Shown piece after piece: positions 37,697 through 47,130 of a DNA stretch of 64,000 nt. Position 1 is the stretch's first letter, and each line of letters starts with the position of its first letter. Location of the stretch: contig NZ_PGGM01000001.1 in assembly GCF_003010965.1 (NCBI RefSeq), positions 496,001 to 560,000 on the forward strand, read 5' to 3'. A program made the position numbers and the translations under genes. This DNA is from Phyllobacterium sophorae (lineage in GTDB: Bacteria; Pseudomonadota; Alphaproteobacteria; Rhizobiales; Rhizobiaceae). The notes beneath the pieces are model-generated. The model was not told the DNA's origin. It saw only the letters and a list, made by a program, of their open reading frames with translations, and made no database searches.

Positions 37697-38680
37697 TTAC
37701 ATTTTCTTGTAGGCATCCAGAATGGCGGTACCTTTGTCGCCTGCCTTAGTCAGCCAGTCCTGGGTGAGCTTGGAACCTATTTCGCCGAGTCCGTTTTTCA
37801 AGTCGTCGCCCGGTGCTTCGACGGACATGCCATTGGACTTGAGCTGGTCCATGTAGCTTGCGGTCTTTGCGGCCGCGAGCTCCCAGCCGCGCGTCTCGGC
37901 GTTGGCTGCTGCCTCCAGGACCGCCGTTTGCACCGCCGGATCGAGAGCTTCGAAGCTCGCCTTGTTGACGAAGATCACGTTCTTCGGAATCCAGGCCTGC
38001 GTATCATAATAGTGGGTCAGCGACTCCCAGATCTTGCTGTCGACACCGGTGGCGCTCGATGTCATGAGCCCGTCGACCACCCCCGTAGCAAGAGCCTGCG
38101 GCAATTCCGCTGCCTGTATGGTAACTGGCTGAGCGCCGACAAGTTCGGCGATCCGCGAGGTGCCGACATTGTAGGCGCGCCATTTGAGGCCCTTCATATC
38201 GGCGACGGTCACCAGGTCCTTCTTCGTGAAAATGCCCTGTGGCGGCCAGGGGGTCGCATAAAGCAGTTTCAACCCTTGAGCATCCAGCGCGGCGGCCACG
38301 GTCTCCTTTGATGCGGCCCAGAGCTTCTTCGACTGATCGAAGCTGGTGGCGAGGAAGGGCACCACGTCGACACCGAAGACGGGATTTTCGTTCTCGTGCA
38401 ATGACAGCAGGACTTCGCCAGCCTGGGCCTGGCTCGTCTGCACCGCCCGCTTGATATCCGGCGCTTTGAACAGAGCCGCATTGGGGTGAATGGTAATCTT
38501 CAATTCGCCTTTCGTGGCCGCATCCACGTCGGCGGCGAACTGGGTCAGATTCTGTACGTGATAGTTGGCCGGTGGATAGGCCGACGGCAGGACCCATTGC
38601 GTTTCCGCTAATGAGGGTACGGCGGTTGCGAGCAAAGCCGCGGCAGCAAAGCCAAGACCGGCGAGCGTGGATGTTCCCAT
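37697..38680 (-). CDS. TRAP transporter substrate-binding protein (DctP family)
   Basis: 327 residues with signal peptide ending AVPSLAE. Family features include the mid-domain Arg in GLKWRAYNVGTSRI (binds the substrate carboxylate) and the block AELPQALATGVVDGLMTSS. It captures an organic acid in the periplasm for the TRAP permease encoded upstream. A divergent 5-oxoprolinase suggests 5-oxoproline or another cyclic amide acid as ligand, which is inference. Confidence 0.9.
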   Translation of the reverse strand: MGTSTLAGLGFAAAALLATAVPSLAETQWVLPSAYPPANYHVQNLTQFAADVDAATKGELKITIHPNAALFKAPDIKRAVQTSQAQAGEVLLSLHENENPVFGVDVVPFLATSFDQSKKLWAASKETVAAALDAQGLKLLYATPWPPQGIFTKKDLVTVADMKGLKWRAYNVGTSRIAELVGAQPVTIQAAELPQALATGVVDGLMTSSATGVDSKIWESLTHYYDTQAWIPKNVIFVNKASFEALDPAVQTAVLEAAANAETRGWELAAAKTASYMDQLKSNGMSVEAPGDDLKNGLGEIGSKLTQDWLTKAGDKGTAILDAYKKM

Positions 38681-38696
38681 TTCCTATCTCCTTTGA

Positions 38697-40013
38697 TTAT
38701 CCCGGGAATGCCATTCGCGGCAGAACCATCACGATTTCCGGGAAGATGGTGATGATGGCGACAGTCGCCATGAGCAGAAAGAAGAAGGGCAGCGCCGCGC
38801 GTGCCACCGTCAGACTGTCTCGCCCGCTCATGGTTTGCAAAACGAAAAGATTGAAGCCAACCGGCGGCGAGACCTCCGCCATTTCGACGATCAGCACCAG
38901 GAAGATGCCGAACCAGACGAGATCGAAGCCGGCTTGCTGAATCATCGGCAGGACGACGACGGTGGTCAGCACGATCATCGAGAGGCCGTCGAGTGCGGCG
39001 CCCAGCAGGATATACATGATCGTGAGTACAGTGATCAGCGCATAAGGGCTGAGATGAAAACTGTCGACCCAGGCGGCAAGCGCATTCGGTATGCCCGTAT
39101 AGCCCATGGCGATCGACATGAAGCCGGCGCCGGTCAGGATCAGCATGATCATGCAGGTGAGCCGGGTCGCGCCCATGACGCTCTCCCAGAAGGCGCTCCG
39201 TGTCAGTGTGCCCGACCATGCCGCGATTCCCAGCGAGCCGAGCACGCCCCAAGCGGCACATTCGGTTGCCGTCGCCCAGCCAAGCAGCAGCGTGGCGAAG
39301 ACGAGTACGATGAGCAGCATGACCGGGATGAGGTTGACGGATTCGCTCAGCTTCTGTTTCAACGTCATTTTTGGTGGTGCCGGGGGCATTTTGTCCGGAT
39401 TCATGAGTGCCCAGATAGCGATATAGCCGGAGTAGAGCACCATGACGACGGCGCTCGGCAGGAAGCCCGCGAGGAATATCTGGATGATGGAAACATTCGC
39501 CGCGACGGCATATACGACCATGGTGATCGAAGGCGGAATGAGAATACCAAGCGTCCCTGCGCCCGCCAGCGAACCGAGACTTACCATCTCGTCATAGCCG
39601 CGCTTCTTGAGTTCGGGCAAAGCAATCTTGGCGATCATTGCGGTCGTCGCCGCCGACGATCCGGAGATAGAGCCGAAAAGTCCGCAACCAATCACATTTA
39701 CATGCATCAGCCGTCCGGGCAGCCAGCCGAGCCAGGGCGCGAGGCCGCGGAACATTTCTTCCGAGAGGCGCGTACGAAACAGGATCTCGCCCATCCAGAT
39801 GAAGAGCGGCAGTGCTGCGAGACTCCATGAGGCGCTGTTGCTCCACGAATTTGTGGCAAGCACCGAACCGATAGGAATACCGCCCGGTACGAACAGCATG
39901 GCAATCCAGCCACAGACGAGGAGTGCGATACCGATCCAGACGCCGCTGGCAAGCAGCGCAAGCAGGACGACCAGAACAACACCGGCAATTTCAACCAGTT
40001 GAAGCGTATCCAT
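38697..40013 (-). CDS. TRAP transporter large permease (DctM family)
   Basis: 438 residues from ATG 40013; a longer frame to 40082 overlaps the small permease. About twelve hydrophobic segments are seen, with the family blocks GLLPSAVVM-like (AGFLPSAVVMVLYSG), SGSSAATTAMIAKIALP and GIFLVLIVEMAEVSPPVGFNLFVLQ. It forms the sodium-driven transport core. It starts 4 bases after the small permease stop. Confidence 0.92.
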   Translation of the reverse strand: MDTLQLVEIAGVVLVVLLALLASGVWIGIALLVCGWIAMLFVPGGIPIGSVLATNSWSNSASWSLAALPLFIWMGEILFRTRLSEEMFRGLAPWLGWLPGRLMHVNVIGCGLFGSISGSSAATTAMIAKIALPELKKRGYDEMVSLGSLAGAGTLGILIPPSITMVVYAVAANVSIIQIFLAGFLPSAVVMVLYSGYIAIWALMNPDKMPPAPPKMTLKQKLSESVNLIPVMLLIVLVFATLLLGWATATECAAWGVLGSLGIAAWSGTLTRSAFWESVMGATRLTCMIMLILTGAGFMSIAMGYTGIPNALAAWVDSFHLSPYALITVLTIMYILLGAALDGLSMIVLTTVVVLPMIQQAGFDLVWFGIFLVLIVEMAEVSPPVGFNLFVLQTMSGRDSLTVARAALPFFFLLMATVAIITIFPEIVMVLPRMAFPG

Positions 40014-40017
40014 TGTG

Positions 40018-40602
40018 TTACGCTCCGCTCTGCATGGCGCGTTCGATGATCTCCTCGGGGGTTTCCGCCGGCGGTCTCTCATAGCGCGGGGCGCCGCCGA
40101 GGAGCACGTGGATCAGTTCGTCGATGAAGGCGATCGCAAGGACCACCAGCCCGCCGGCGAATCCGAGTTGCGGTATCCAGAGAGGGACCGCTATCACACC
40201 CTGAGACAGATCGTTGAAGCGCCAGGAAAAACTCGTCATCTGCACCGCGTGCCAGGCGAAATAGAGTGTCGAGGCCAACCCGATCAGAAGGCAGACTATC
40301 TCGATCGCCTGCCGCGTGCGTCCACTGAATCGATCGATCAGCAGCCCGACGCGGATGATCTCACCGGAGCGGAATGTGTGCGCCAGTCCGAGAAACGCCG
40401 TGGCCGCCATGCACCAGGAGGCAAAATCGTCGGCCGCCGGCAGATCGATGCCAAGAGGCCGTCCGGCGGACAGGGCCAGCATGATAAGGAAAATGGCGAT
40501 CAGGAAGGCGCCGGCCAGGTAGCCGGACCAGAGATAGAGGCCATCGAGAAGTTTGCGCACAATCGTCACCGAAGCGGCGCTGCGTGAAGTCTCAGAGGAC
40601 AT
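40018..40602 (-). CDS. TRAP transporter small permease (DctQ family)
   Basis: 194 residues from ATG 40602, with GGAGGG upstream; a longer reading to 40701 lacks support. Four hydrophobic segments and the motif SWCMAATAFLGLAHTFRSGEIIRVGLL match DctQ. First gene of the TRAP operon (small permease, large permease, binding protein). It is divergent from the oxoprolinase gene across a 214-base region with two palindromes. Confidence 0.88.
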   Translation of the reverse strand: MSSETSRSAASVTIVRKLLDGLYLWSGYLAGAFLIAIFLIMLALSAGRPLGIDLPAADDFASWCMAATAFLGLAHTFRSGEIIRVGLLIDRFSGRTRQAIEIVCLLIGLASTLYFAWHAVQMTSFSWRFNDLSQGVIAVPLWIPQLGFAGGLVVLAIAFIDELIHVLLGGAPRYERPPAETPEEIIERAMQSGA

Positions 40603-40724
40603 ATGCTGCCCTCCGCATGACCAATGTGTACATTGTTCGGCTCCCCTCGGTTGCCGGTTGCCGGGTGGCGTTCTCTGTCGCCTTGCCCATTCTGTAAGCA
40701 TGATGCATTAGGAGGCATTTTCTT

Positions 40725-40768
40725 GTCAACTAATCATTGACGTTTTATCGACAAAATGTTTTTGTTGA
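40725..40768. promoter_or_regulatory. Two inverted repeats between the TRAP operon and oxoprolinase
   Basis: Site 1: GTCAA at 40725-40729 and TTGAC at 40737-40741. Site 2: ACAAAA at 40751-40756 and TTTTGT at 40760-40765, extended to 40748-40768 with one mismatch per arm. They sit 49-92 bases before the oxoprolinase ATG and just over 120 bases before the TRAP start. They could coordinate both divergent units; the regulator is unknown. Confidence 0.45.
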
Positions 40769-40816
40769 CGTCAGGGCAACCGCAGGCTGCAATTTCTGGA
40801 AGGTGGAACAACGGTC

Positions 40817-43800
40817 ATGGCAAACGGAAAATGGGATTTCTGGATAGATCGCGGCGGCACGTTCACGGATGTTGTCGCCCGGCAGCCGGATGGTACGCTT
40901 GTTGCGCACAAGCTTCTGTCCGAAAATCCGGAAGCTTATCGTGATGCCGCAGTTCAGGGGATCCGCGAACTTATGGGGCTGTTGCCAGAGGAGAGCATTG
41001 CACCGGGCTCCGTCGACACAGTAAAAATGGGAACTACCGTCGCGACGAATGCACTCCTCGAACGCAAGGGGGAACCGACGCTGCTGCTGATCACGCGCGG
41101 CTTCCGCGATGCACTTGAAATCGGATATCAGGCGCGCGCGGACATCTTTGCCAAGGAAATCATCAAGCCGGAGCTCCTCTACAGCGCCGTTGCGGAAATC
41201 GATGAACGCGTACGCGCAGACAGCACCGTGGAGATAGCTGTTGATCCCGGTGCCATCCGCGCCGAACTCGAACGGCATTTCGCTTTGGGCCTGCGTTCTG
41301 TCGCCATCGTCTTCATGCATGCCTTCCGCTACCCCGATCATGAGAGGATTGCGGCCAGCCTCGCCCGCGAGGCCGGTTTCACACAGGTCTCGGTCAGCCA
41401 TCAGGTTTCGCCATTGATCAAGCTCGTCGGACGCGGGGACACGACCGTCGTCGACGCCTATCTCTCGCCCATTTTGCGCCGTTACGTCGAGCAGGTGGCA
41501 GGCGCACTGGGCGCGGACGGCGAGAACGGGGCAAAGCTGATGTTCATGCAGTCTTCGGGTGGCCTCACCGCGGCGCAGCTTTTCCAGGGAAAAGACGCAA
41601 TCCTTTCCGGACCCGCGGGTGGAGTGGTCGGCGCTGTCGAAACCTCCAGGCTCGCCGGCTTCGGCAAAGTGATCGGTTTTGACATGGGCGGCACCTCTAC
41701 CGATGTCTCGCATTTTGACGGCGAACTCGAGCGCTCCTTCGAGACGGAAGTAGCCGGTGTCAGGATGCGCGCTCCGATGATGTCGATACACACGGTTGCA
41801 GCGGGTGGCGGCTCCATCCTCCACTTTGACAACGGCCGCTTTCGTGTCGGGCCCGATTCTGCCGGCGCCAATCCCGGTCCGAAGGCATACCGCCGTGGCG
41901 GACCGCTGACTGTCACCGACGCCAATGTCATGCTTGGCAAGCTCGATCCGGCACTATTTCCCTCCATTTTTGGCCCGGACCGGAATGAGCAGCTGGACGC
42001 CGTCTCCGTTCGGGCCGCTTTCGAGGAACTTGCATTGGCGATTGGCGATGGACGCACGGCGGAAGAGGTCGCCGACGGTTTCCTCGCGATCGCCGTCGAG
42101 AACATGGCGAATGCCGTCAAGAAGATCAGTGTTCAGCGCGGTTACGACGTGACCGACTATGTACTGACTTCCTTCGGGGGTGCCGGGGGACAGCATGCCT
42201 GCCTGACCGCGGATGCGCTGGGCATATCGACGGTCCTCATTCATCCGTTTTCCGGCATTTTGTCCGCCTATGGCATGGGGCTCGCGGATATCCGCGCCAC
42301 GCGACAGCGCACGATCTCCGATCCGCTTGAACGCGCCCTTGCAACGCTTCAGCCGTTGACGGACGAGCTGACGGAGGCTGTTGTCGCTGAACTGCGGACC
42401 CAGGGCGTTCCTGATCCGGAGATCGCGATCATTCACCGCGCCCACATCCGCTACGGCGGAACGGACACGACGATCCCGATTACCGTATCCGACGTCACGA
42501 CGATGACGAGGGATTTCGAGACGGCGCACCGGAAACAGTTTGGCTTCGTGTTCGAAGGCCGTGAGATAATCTTCGAGGCTTATGAGATCGAAGCGATCGG
42601 CGGCGGTGCCGATTCAGCTGAGCCGAGCCTGCCACTCGACACCTCGCCACCGCAGTCTTCGCGCAGTACGCGCTTCTTCTCCGGTGGCAAATGGCACGAC
42701 GCGCCGGTGTTTCTCCGCAAGGATCTGCGTGCCGGTGCAACGGTCACCGGTCCGGCACTGGTGGCGGAGCCGCATCAGACGATCATCGTGGAAGATGGAT
42801 GGGCGTTTGAGATCACCGGATTCAATCATGTAGTTCTTCGCCGCATACGTGCGTTCGAACGTGGAAAGGCGATCGGGACGGAGGCCGATCCGGTGCTGCT
42901 CGAAGTCTTCAACAATCTCTTCATGTCCATTGCCGAGCAGATGGGCGTCACGCTCCAGAACACGGCGTCGTCGGTAAACATCAAGGAGCGGCTTGATTTT
43001 TCCTGCGCGGTTTTCGATGCGAATGGCGCGCTCGTGGCGAACGCACCTCATATGCCGGTGCACCTCGGCTCCATGGACCGGTCGGTCGAAACCGTCATTT
43101 CCGCCAATCACGGCCGCATCCGGCCGGGCGATGTCTTTGCGCTCAACGCACCATATAATGGCGGCACCCACCTCCCGGATATCACGGTCGTCACCCCGGT
43201 ATTCGATGACGCGGGTACGCATATCCTCTTCTACGTCGCGTCGCGTGGTCATCATGCCGATGTTGGCGGAACGGCGCCGGGTTCGATGACGCCATTGGCG
43301 ACAAGCGTCGACGAGGAGGGCGTCCTGCTGGATAATGTGCTCCTCGTCGACCGCGGACGCTTCGACGAAGCAAAGATCGCTGGTCTCCTGACCCATCATC
43401 CCTATCCTGCCCGAAACGTCGCCCAGAACATCGCCGATCTCAGGGCGCAGATCGCCGCCAATGAAAAGGGCGTGCACGAAATGCGCAAGATGATCAACCA
43501 GTTCGGCCTCGACGTGGTCACGGCCTATATGGGCCACGTGCAGGACAACGCGGAGGAAAGCGTGCGGCGGCTGATCGCGACGCTGAGCGATTCCTCTTTC
43601 GAATACGCGACCGACCAAGGCAGCGTCATCAGGGTCAGGTTGTCAGTTGACCGCCGGAAGCGTGAAGCGACGGTTGATTTCACCGGCACCAGCCCGCAGC
43701 AGAAGAACAATTTCAACGCACCGGAGCCAGTAACACGCGCTGCCGTTCTCTACGTCTTCCGCGTGATGGTCGAAAGTGCGATTCCGATGAATGCCGGATG

Positions 43801-44434
43801 CCTCCGGCCCATCCGTATAATCGTTCCGGAGGGGTCTATGCTAAGGCCGGTCTATCCGGCGGCTGTCGTTGCCGGTAACGTGGAGACGAGCCAGCATGTC
43901 ACCAACGCCCTCTTCGGCGCGCTTGGTGCGATGGCCGCGAGCCAGGGAACCATGAACAACCTCACCTTCGGCAATGCGACCTACCAGTATTACGAGACGA
44001 TCTGTTCAGGTTCACCGGCGGGCCGCTATAATGACGGACGCGGATTTGCCGGGACGGATGCGGTTCATGTCCATATGACGAATTCGCGGCTGACTGATCC
44101 GGAGATTCTCGAAACCCGTTATCCCGTCCTTTTGGAGGACTTTCATATCCGCTCCGATTCTGGCGCGAAGGGCGAATTTGCGGCCGGCAATGGCACGATC
44201 CGTACGATAAGATTCCTCGAGGAGATGGACTGCGCCATCCTGTCGTCGCACAGAACCATCCGGCCGCATGGTCTTTCCGGTGGTGAAGCCGGGGAATTCG
44301 GTAAAAACGCTGTGCGGAGGGCTGATGGTGGGATCGAAGACTTGGCTGGCTGTGCGCAGACAACGCTGGCGGCGGGTGAAGCCATTATTATCTCGACGCC
44401 AACAGCTGGGGCATATGGTACGCGGCAGACGTGA
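40817..44434 (+). CDS. Fused ATP-dependent 5-oxoprolinase / hydantoinase (HyuA-HyuB)
   Basis: 1205 residues. The N-terminal half is HyuA-like, with the actin-fold ATP motifs [11 protein letters not shown] near residue 13 and [15 protein letters not shown] near 290. The C-terminal half, from about residue 690, is HyuB-like ([27 protein letters not shown]). Fusion of the two is typical of true 5-oxoprolinases, which open 5-oxo-L-proline to glutamate with ATP; N-methylhydantoinases are usually split. The divergent TRAP importer may supply the substrate. A strong terminator follows. Confidence 0.9.
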   Translation: MANGKWDFWIDRGGTFTDVVARQPDGTLVAHKLLSENPEAYRDAAVQGIRELMGLLPEESIAPGSVDTVKMGTTVATNALLERKGEPTLLLITRGFRDALEIGYQARADIFAKEIIKPELLYSAVAEIDERVRADSTVEIAVDPGAIRAELERHFALGLRSVAIVFMHAFRYPDHERIAASLAREAGFTQVSVSHQVSPLIKLVGRGDTTVVDAYLSPILRRYVEQVAGALGADGENGAKLMFMQSSGGLTAAQLFQGKDAILSGPAGGVVGAVETSRLAGFGKVIGFDMGGTSTDVSHFDGELERSFETEVAGVRMRAPMMSIHTVAAGGGSILHFDNGRFRVGPDSAGANPGPKAYRRGGPLTVTDANVMLGKLDPALFPSIFGPDRNEQLDAVSVRAAFEELALAIGDGRTAEEVADGFLAIAVENMANAVKKISVQRGYDVTDYVLTSFGGAGGQHACLTADALGISTVLIHPFSGILSAYGMGLADIRATRQRTISDPLERALATLQPLTDELTEAVVAELRTQGVPDPEIAIIHRAHIRYGGTDTTIPITVSDVTTMTRDFETAHRKQFGFVFEGREIIFEAYEIEAIGGGADSAEPSLPLDTSPPQSSRSTRFFSGGKWHDAPVFLRKDLRAGATVTGPALVAEPHQTIIVEDGWAFEITGFNHVVLRRIRAFERGKAIGTEADPVLLEVFNNLFMSIAEQMGVTLQNTASSVNIKERLDFSCAVFDANGALVANAPHMPVHLGSMDRSVETVISANHGRIRPGDVFALNAPYNGGTHLPDITVVTPVFDDAGTHILFYVASRGHHADVGGTAPGSMTPLATSVDEEGVLLDNVLLVDRGRFDEAKIAGLLTHHPYPARNVAQNIADLRAQIAANEKGVHEMRKMINQFGLDVVTAYMGHVQDNAEESVRRLIATLSDSSFEYATDQGSVIRVRLSVDRRKREATVDFTGTSPQQKNNFNAPEPVTRAAVLYVFRVMVESAIPMNAGCLRPIRIIVPEGSMLRPVYPAAVVAGNVETSQHVTNALFGALGAMAASQGTMNNLTFGNATYQYYETICSGSPAGRYNDGRGFAGTDAVHVHMTNSRLTDPEILETRYPVLLEDFHIRSDSGAKGEFAAGNGTIRTIRFLEEMDCAILSSHRTIRPHGLSGGEAGEFGKNAVRRADGGIEDLAGCAQTTLAAGEAIIISTPTAGAYGTRQT

Positions 44435-44495
44435 TAACGCTCGGGAAAACGAGGGTTTACATGCGGGCTGCCTGGAAACTTCCCTCCCGGTGAAC

Positions 44496-44537
44496 CGGGA
44501 ACAGGCGCTCCACGGGCGCCTGTTCCCGAAGATTTTT
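44496..44537. terminator. Strong bidirectional terminator
   Basis: CGGGAACAGGCGC at 44496-44508 and its reverse complement at 44516-44528 form a perfect 13-bp stem with a 7-base loop, followed by AAGATTTTT. It stops the oxoprolinase transcript. It also lies just beyond the minus-strand 81-residue gene, whose stop codon overlaps its T-run. Confidence 0.88.
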
Positions 44538-44781
44538 ATGCCGCCCCTTCGCAGCAGGCCGCACGGGCACGGCCGGCAAGGGAAAGAACGCCGTTATGCT
44601 TCAAGGCTTGAAGCGATTGTCCCCAGTCCCGGGAGGGTGCGGTTTCGAAGTTTTCCCGGGCTGCAGTTTTGAGAAGGAGCTCGAGATCGCGACGGGTTAC
44701 ATGATCAGCGCGCATGACGGCGTTGATCATGGGATCCGAAAGTACCTCGGAAATGCTAAGATCGGCATATGTCTGTGGCAT
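44536..44781 (-). CDS. Hypothetical small protein
   Basis: 81 residues from ATG 44781, with GAAGGAGAG about 7 bases before it, a strong ribosome site; a longer reading to 44886 is not needed. The sequence is helix-rich (LSISEVLSDPMINAVMRADH, then DLELLLKTAAREN) and ends in a Cys pair (RARAACCEGAA). No signal peptide, membrane segment or known domain was recognised. It is divergent from the TetR gene and may be controlled by it. Confidence 0.65.
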   Translation of the reverse strand: MPQTYADLSISEVLSDPMINAVMRADHVTRRDLELLLKTAARENFETAPSRDWGQSLQALKHNGVLSLAGRARAACCEGAA

Positions 44782-44892
44782 GATGCTCTCCTTCTCGACA
44801 GGTATGAGGGCGTGGGCCCAAGAATAAGTGGATAGGCTTTGGCGGCTTCGGTCAGAATGTCCGGTCAGAATTGACACCCGAGCCAAATGCGT

Positions 44893-44933
44893 GTTACCGG
44901 TAAGTAACAGGCCAATAGTTACTGGACGGTAAC
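44893..44933. promoter_or_regulatory. Paired TetR operators
   Basis: Two 16-base sites of the same form, GTTAC-N6-GTAAC, lie at 44893-44908 and 44918-44933, exactly 25 bases apart. The second ends 4 bases before the TetR start codon at 44938, so binding would block translation initiation and transcription. Their form fits a dimeric TetR repressor acting on its own gene and perhaps the divergent 81-residue gene. Confidence 0.7.
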
Positions 44934-44937
44934 ATTC

Positions 44938-45576
44938 ATGTCAAGCACCCTTACCCAGAAAATGTCGAATCCTGGTGATGCCGCGATTGGTATCGCGGAA
45001 TGTAGCGATCGACGTGTGCCTCCGCGCGACCGGATCATTACAAGCGCCATCGAGCTTTTCCGCCAGCACGGTATCAAGGGAATAGGTGTCGATGCGATCG
45101 CGGACGCCGCGGATTCCAACAAGATGACGCTCTATCGTCACTTCGGATCGAAAGACGATCTGGTGTGCGAATGCCTTAGACAGGTTTCCGCACGGGGCGA
45201 GCAGACTTGGCGTGATCTGGAAAATGCCTATCCGCAAGACCCCATGGGTCAGTTGCATGGCTGGGTGCAGCAAGCGGCCGAAGGCGTCTTTGATGACCCG
45301 CACGGCTGCGATCTGGCCAATGCAGCCGTCGAACTGAAAGAAGCCAGCCATCCTGCCCATAAGGTGATTATGGAAGCAAAGAAAGCGCATATGGAGCGTT
45401 TGAGCGATCTCTGCCGCAGGGCGGGGATCGAACAGCACGAGCGGCTGGCGGATGCGCTTGTGCTTCTCGCCGAAGGCGCGCGTGTCTGCCGCCAGAGCGT
45501 TGGTTCCAACGGTCCTCAGCAGCGGCTGAAGCAAACGTGCGAAGCAATGATAGCCGCGTTCTCGCCGAAACCATAA
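44938..45576 (+). CDS. TetR-family transcriptional regulator
   Basis: 212 residues from ATG 44938. The helix-turn-helix reads GIKGIGVDAIADAADSNKMTLYRHFGSKDDLVCECLR, typical TetR. The C-terminal ligand domain (residues 85-205) is unassigned but resembles the AcrR-like group with GCDLANAAVELKEASHPAH. Two matched palindromes overlap its start. No clear target operon apart from itself and the divergent small gene. Confidence 0.9.
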   Translation: MSSTLTQKMSNPGDAAIGIAECSDRRVPPRDRIITSAIELFRQHGIKGIGVDAIADAADSNKMTLYRHFGSKDDLVCECLRQVSARGEQTWRDLENAYPQDPMGQLHGWVQQAAEGVFDDPHGCDLANAAVELKEASHPAHKVIMEAKKAHMERLSDLCRRAGIEQHERLADALVLLAEGARVCRQSVGSNGPQQRLKQTCEAMIAAFSPKP

Positions 45577-45894
45577 GAGTACCACCGGTCGAATGGCAAT
45601 GGTCTGCGCAATCGCGCAAGCAGGTAATGCAGGCGGTGCGCTCGCCCGGCCGGCCGATTGCCGTGAAGCTGTCGTGCCTTTTTCCGGGCTGACGAGCTGG
45701 ACGACCTCCTTTTGGCTGACCCTGCTGCGCCGAACGGGGCCTGCATCGACGTAGAGATGCGGCATGTGCGCCGAATTGGGTATTGCAGTTCCAACTCAAA
45801 TCTGAGATCGTTTGGACAGCCCTGAACAGCAAACAAAAAAGAATGGGGTATAAGGAGGAAACATAGTTCGCAATTCTCTTTGAGGAGTTCAACT
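45577..45894. other. Intergenic stretch with no recognised gene
   Basis: 318 bases after the TetR gene. Frames on both strands are short or shadow-like and none has both a ribosome site and protein-like composition. An AAGGAGGAAA sequence near 45857 has no start codon after it in a useful frame. Nothing further was seen. Confidence 0.5.
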
Positions 45895-46077
45895 ATGCTT
45901 TCACGTTCCGGTCATACCGACATCATTTCTTCGAATACGGTTTCAGGTCCTGCTTTTGGCGGGATACTATTCCGGCGGACAGCTGCGGACAATAACCCGC
46001 CATTATCATCGGCGCGGTTTTGGCGAACCTCTGCGTGCCGCGTTCGGGGGCAGAACGAACGGGAGGGGGCGTCATGA
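45895..46077 (+). CDS. Possible small ORF upstream of the DUF982 gene
   Basis: 60 codons from ATG 45895, with GAGGAG 8 bases upstream. Its TGA overlaps the ATG of the next gene (ATGA at 46074-46077), the layout of translational coupling. The protein (MLSRSGHTDIISSNTVSGP..., rich in Ser, Arg and Ala) resembles nothing I recognise. It may be a leader peptide or no gene at all. Confidence 0.3.
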   Translation: MLSRSGHTDIISSNTVSGPAFGGILFRRTAADNNPPLSSARFWRTSACRVRGQNEREGAS

Positions 46078-46331
46078 GCGACAAGACATTTTCATCGCCG
46101 GTAAGGGTCAGTGTTGGCGCTATGGGTCTGCGGTTTGTCGCCTCCGCATGGGAGGCGCTGGAGTGCTTGAAGAATCAATGGCCGCAACAGGACGGCCTTG
46201 AATACAAGCGCGCCGTCCGCATCAATCGTGATGCTCTCGAAGGGTGGATGACGCCTGCAAAGGCGAGGCAGGCTTTTGTCAAGGCCGCCCAGCGTGCAGG
46301 TGTTTTCATCGATGATTCGCCGCCAAAGTAA
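46074..46331 (+). CDS. DUF982 family small protein
   Basis: 85 residues from ATG 46074, with GGGAGGGGG just upstream. The core (GLRFVASAWEALECLKNQWPQQDG, ending AKARQAFVKAAQRAGVFID) matches DUF982, a family of small proteins abundant in Rhizobiales and often on plasmids or in accessory regions. Function is unknown. Its start overlaps a possible 60-codon ORF. Confidence 0.8.
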   Translation: MSDKTFSSPVRVSVGAMGLRFVASAWEALECLKNQWPQQDGLEYKRAVRINRDALEGWMTPAKARQAFVKAAQRAGVFIDDSPPK

Positions 46332-46428
46332 ATCGAATCGCTGTTTGCTCCGCATGGTGCAAGAATCGGGTTGAATTTCCGGCCCGGCTGCACGATTCTC
46401 ATGGCGGATCAAACGTGAGGGCCAAGCG

Positions 46429-46992
46429 ATGGGCCAGGCAATGCATCACTATTCTGTCTTCGAGACCGCTGGCGGCTTTTGCGCCATCGCCTGGAACAGC
46501 GTCGGCATCACGCAGTTCCAGCTGCCGACAAGGAGTGAGGAAGCGACGGAGCGTAATTTGTTGCGCCGGCTGCCTGGGGCCGAACCTGCCACTCCCACCG
46601 CAGAAATTGTGGAAGCCGTCGCTGCCGTGAGGCGCTATTTCGACGGCGAGGAAACGGATTTTTCTGCATTCAAGCTCGACTTGGGTGAACAGGACGCGTT
46701 CTTTGAACAGATCTATGCGGCGGCGCGGCGTCTCGATTGGGGCCATACGACCACCTATGGCGCGTTGGCAAAGCAACTGGGCGCTGGACCGGAAGCGGCA
46801 CGCGACGTCGGCCAGGCGATGGCCAGGAACCCGGTGCCCTTGATCATCCCCTGCCACCGCGTGTTGGCGGCCGGCGGCAAAGTCGGCGGTTTCTCGGCGC
46901 CAGGTGGCTCCGTCGCCAAGGCCCGCATGCTCGAACTGGAAGGTGTTCACGTCGAGCCGCCACCACCGGCACAGCAGTCGTTCGGGTTCTAG
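46429..46992 (+). CDS. ogt: Methylated-DNA--protein-cysteine methyltransferase
   Basis: 187 residues. The active-site motif IIPCHRVLAAGG supplies the acceptor Cys, preceded by the helix-turn-helix region WGHTTTYGALAKQLG and the Asn of ARNPVPLI. It removes O6-alkyl groups from guanine in a suicide reaction. No Ada DNA-binding N-terminal domain is fused, so it is of the Ogt type. GTGAGG precedes the ATG at 46429; an alternative ATG lies 12 bases on. Confidence 0.93.
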   Translation: MGQAMHHYSVFETAGGFCAIAWNSVGITQFQLPTRSEEATERNLLRRLPGAEPATPTAEIVEAVAAVRRYFDGEETDFSAFKLDLGEQDAFFEQIYAAARRLDWGHTTTYGALAKQLGAGPEAARDVGQAMARNPVPLIIPCHRVLAAGGKVGGFSAPGGSVAKARMLELEGVHVEPPPPAQQSFGF

Positions 46993-47130
46993 CCACCCGT
47001 ACATGCTCGACTGTTGCTATTGCCTCTTTTATCCCAAGATGACGGGTCGTATGATGGCGGGGCCATAGAGCCCTGATCTTCTGCTGCGCCTTCAGACCTG
47101 CGGTCTGTTCGCTTATCGAAGGAGATACCC

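Noticed and set aside
44941..45765. 274-codon minus-strand frame opposite the TetR gene
   Set aside because: Shadow of the TetR gene; no ribosome site or family likeness.
47092..47106. CAGACC-TGC-GGTCTG hairpin before the Rieske-FAD gene
   Set aside because: A 6-bp stem with a 3-base loop and no T-run or clear link to control; too weak to list as a feature.
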